Shown here: positions 49,118-49,317 of the stretch, piece by piece
Position numbering within the stretch: position 1 is the stretch's first letter
How the letters are laid out: each line of letters starts with the position of its first letter
The notes under the pieces: generated by a model
The model's input: the letters and a program-made list of their open reading frames with translations, nothing else
Told to the model about the DNA's origin: nothing
Database searches by the model: none
Made by a program: the position numbers and the translations under genes
Assembly (NCBI GenBank): GCA_044433365.1
Contig: JAWXTR010000007.1
Location: 1 to 49,317 of the forward strand
Length of the DNA stretch: 49,317 bases
Source of the DNA: CAMQVM01 sp044433365
GTDB taxonomy: Bacteria > Bacteroidota > Bacteroidia > Bacteroidales > Rikenellaceae
Direction of reading: 5' to 3'

Positions 49118-49152
49118 AAAGACAATCTTAGAAATAAGATTGTCTTTTTTTT
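49118..49152 (+). terminator. Rho-independent terminator of the tRNA gene
   Basis: AAAGACAATCTTA and TAAGATTGTCTTT form a 13-bp stem around GAAA, followed by a run of T. Confidence 0.85.
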
Positions 49153-49211
49153 GGTTACCCAGCATGTGCAAAATTTTAAGTAAATGCAAAATGGCACATT
49201 CTCAAAATCTG

Positions 49212-49242
49212 TTGTATAATTTCCAACAAGTTTATATTTTTG
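49212..49242 (+). promoter_or_regulatory. Promoter near the right edge
   Basis: TTG (49212-49214), 20-nt spacer, TATTTTTG (49235-49242), placed about 30 bp before the ATG at 49272. Confidence 0.45.
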
Positions 49243-49271
49243 CAGATATTAAGAGATTAAAAAATGTTTTT

Positions 49272-49317
49272 ATGAGGGATATTTCCAGTTTATTTAGTTT
49301 AGTTTTACCAGCAGGTT
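49272..49317 (+). CDS. Start of an unidentified gene cut by the window edge
   Basis: An open frame of 15 codons (MRDISSLFSLVLPAG) from ATG 49272 to the end, behind a promoter match. An ATG at 49264 leads to a stop after three codons. LFSLVLPAG faintly recalls the N-terminus of ISAon1-type transposases, but 15 residues cannot support a family call. Confidence 0.35.
   Translation, partial: MRDISSLFSLVLPAG

Overview
The window is A+T-rich chromosomal DNA from a member of the Bacteroidota, most likely order Bacteroidales. The signs are promoters of the Bacteroidota type (TTTG, about 19-21 nt, TAnnTTTG) ahead of several genes, a TonB-dependent receptor with a carboxypeptidase-regulatory-like N-terminus, a PG0541-type protein behind an RND pump, an rpsU-xerC pair, and few Shine-Dalgarno sequences. 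Family-level placement (for example Rikenellaceae) would be a guess.

Layout. 1-5.2 kb: a metal-handling group on the minus strand (His/Cys-rich exported protein, TonB-dependent receptor, periplasmic heavy-metal-binding protein) interleaved with repeats. 5.2-15.8 kb: B12-dependent ribonucleotide reductase, GH3 glycosidase, a uridine-kinase-like P-loop kinase, a SIMPL protein, aspartase and an AraC-type regulator. 16.1-22.2 kb: a tripartite RND efflux operon (TolC, adaptor, pump) ending in a small PII-like gene, divergent from the AraC regulator. 22.6-26.9 kb: aminotransferase, DUF721, DUF3298 lipoprotein, shikimate kinase, aldo/keto reductase. 27.1-35.1 kb: a seven-gene minus-strand operon for sulfate uptake, PAPS synthesis, sulfonate transfer and PAP recycling (cysQ, SLC13 transporter, cysC, cysD, cysN, an ORF6N gene, sulfotransferase). 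35.1-42 kb: rpsU with a long leader, a tyrosine recombinase, an RSH protein with an intact hydrolase and a degraded synthetase, and a patatin/beta-barrel protein. 42.4-49.3 kb: housekeeping genes (cyclophilin, pheS, envC-like, ybeY, mnmG, lysE) and initiator tRNA-Met. Two perfect parS-like 16-mers flank ybeY-mnmG, suggesting an origin-proximal position.

The most unusual property is the density of non-coding palindromic repeats. A 167-bp near-perfect palindromic element bounded by TA (a MITE, here called family A) occurs nine times in 49 kb, in both orientations and always between genes; two copies supply the stop codon of the adjacent gene, and two direct copies bracket the whole sulfonation operon. 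At least three further palindromic families (B, C, D) and TTAGAGG-type heptamer arrays fill other gaps, and all four convergent gene junctions carry hairpin-forming repeats.

The best candidates for something undescribed are family A with its stop-preserving insertions, the bracketed sulfonation operon with an embedded ORF6N gene, and the repeats that begin at stop codons of convergent genes.
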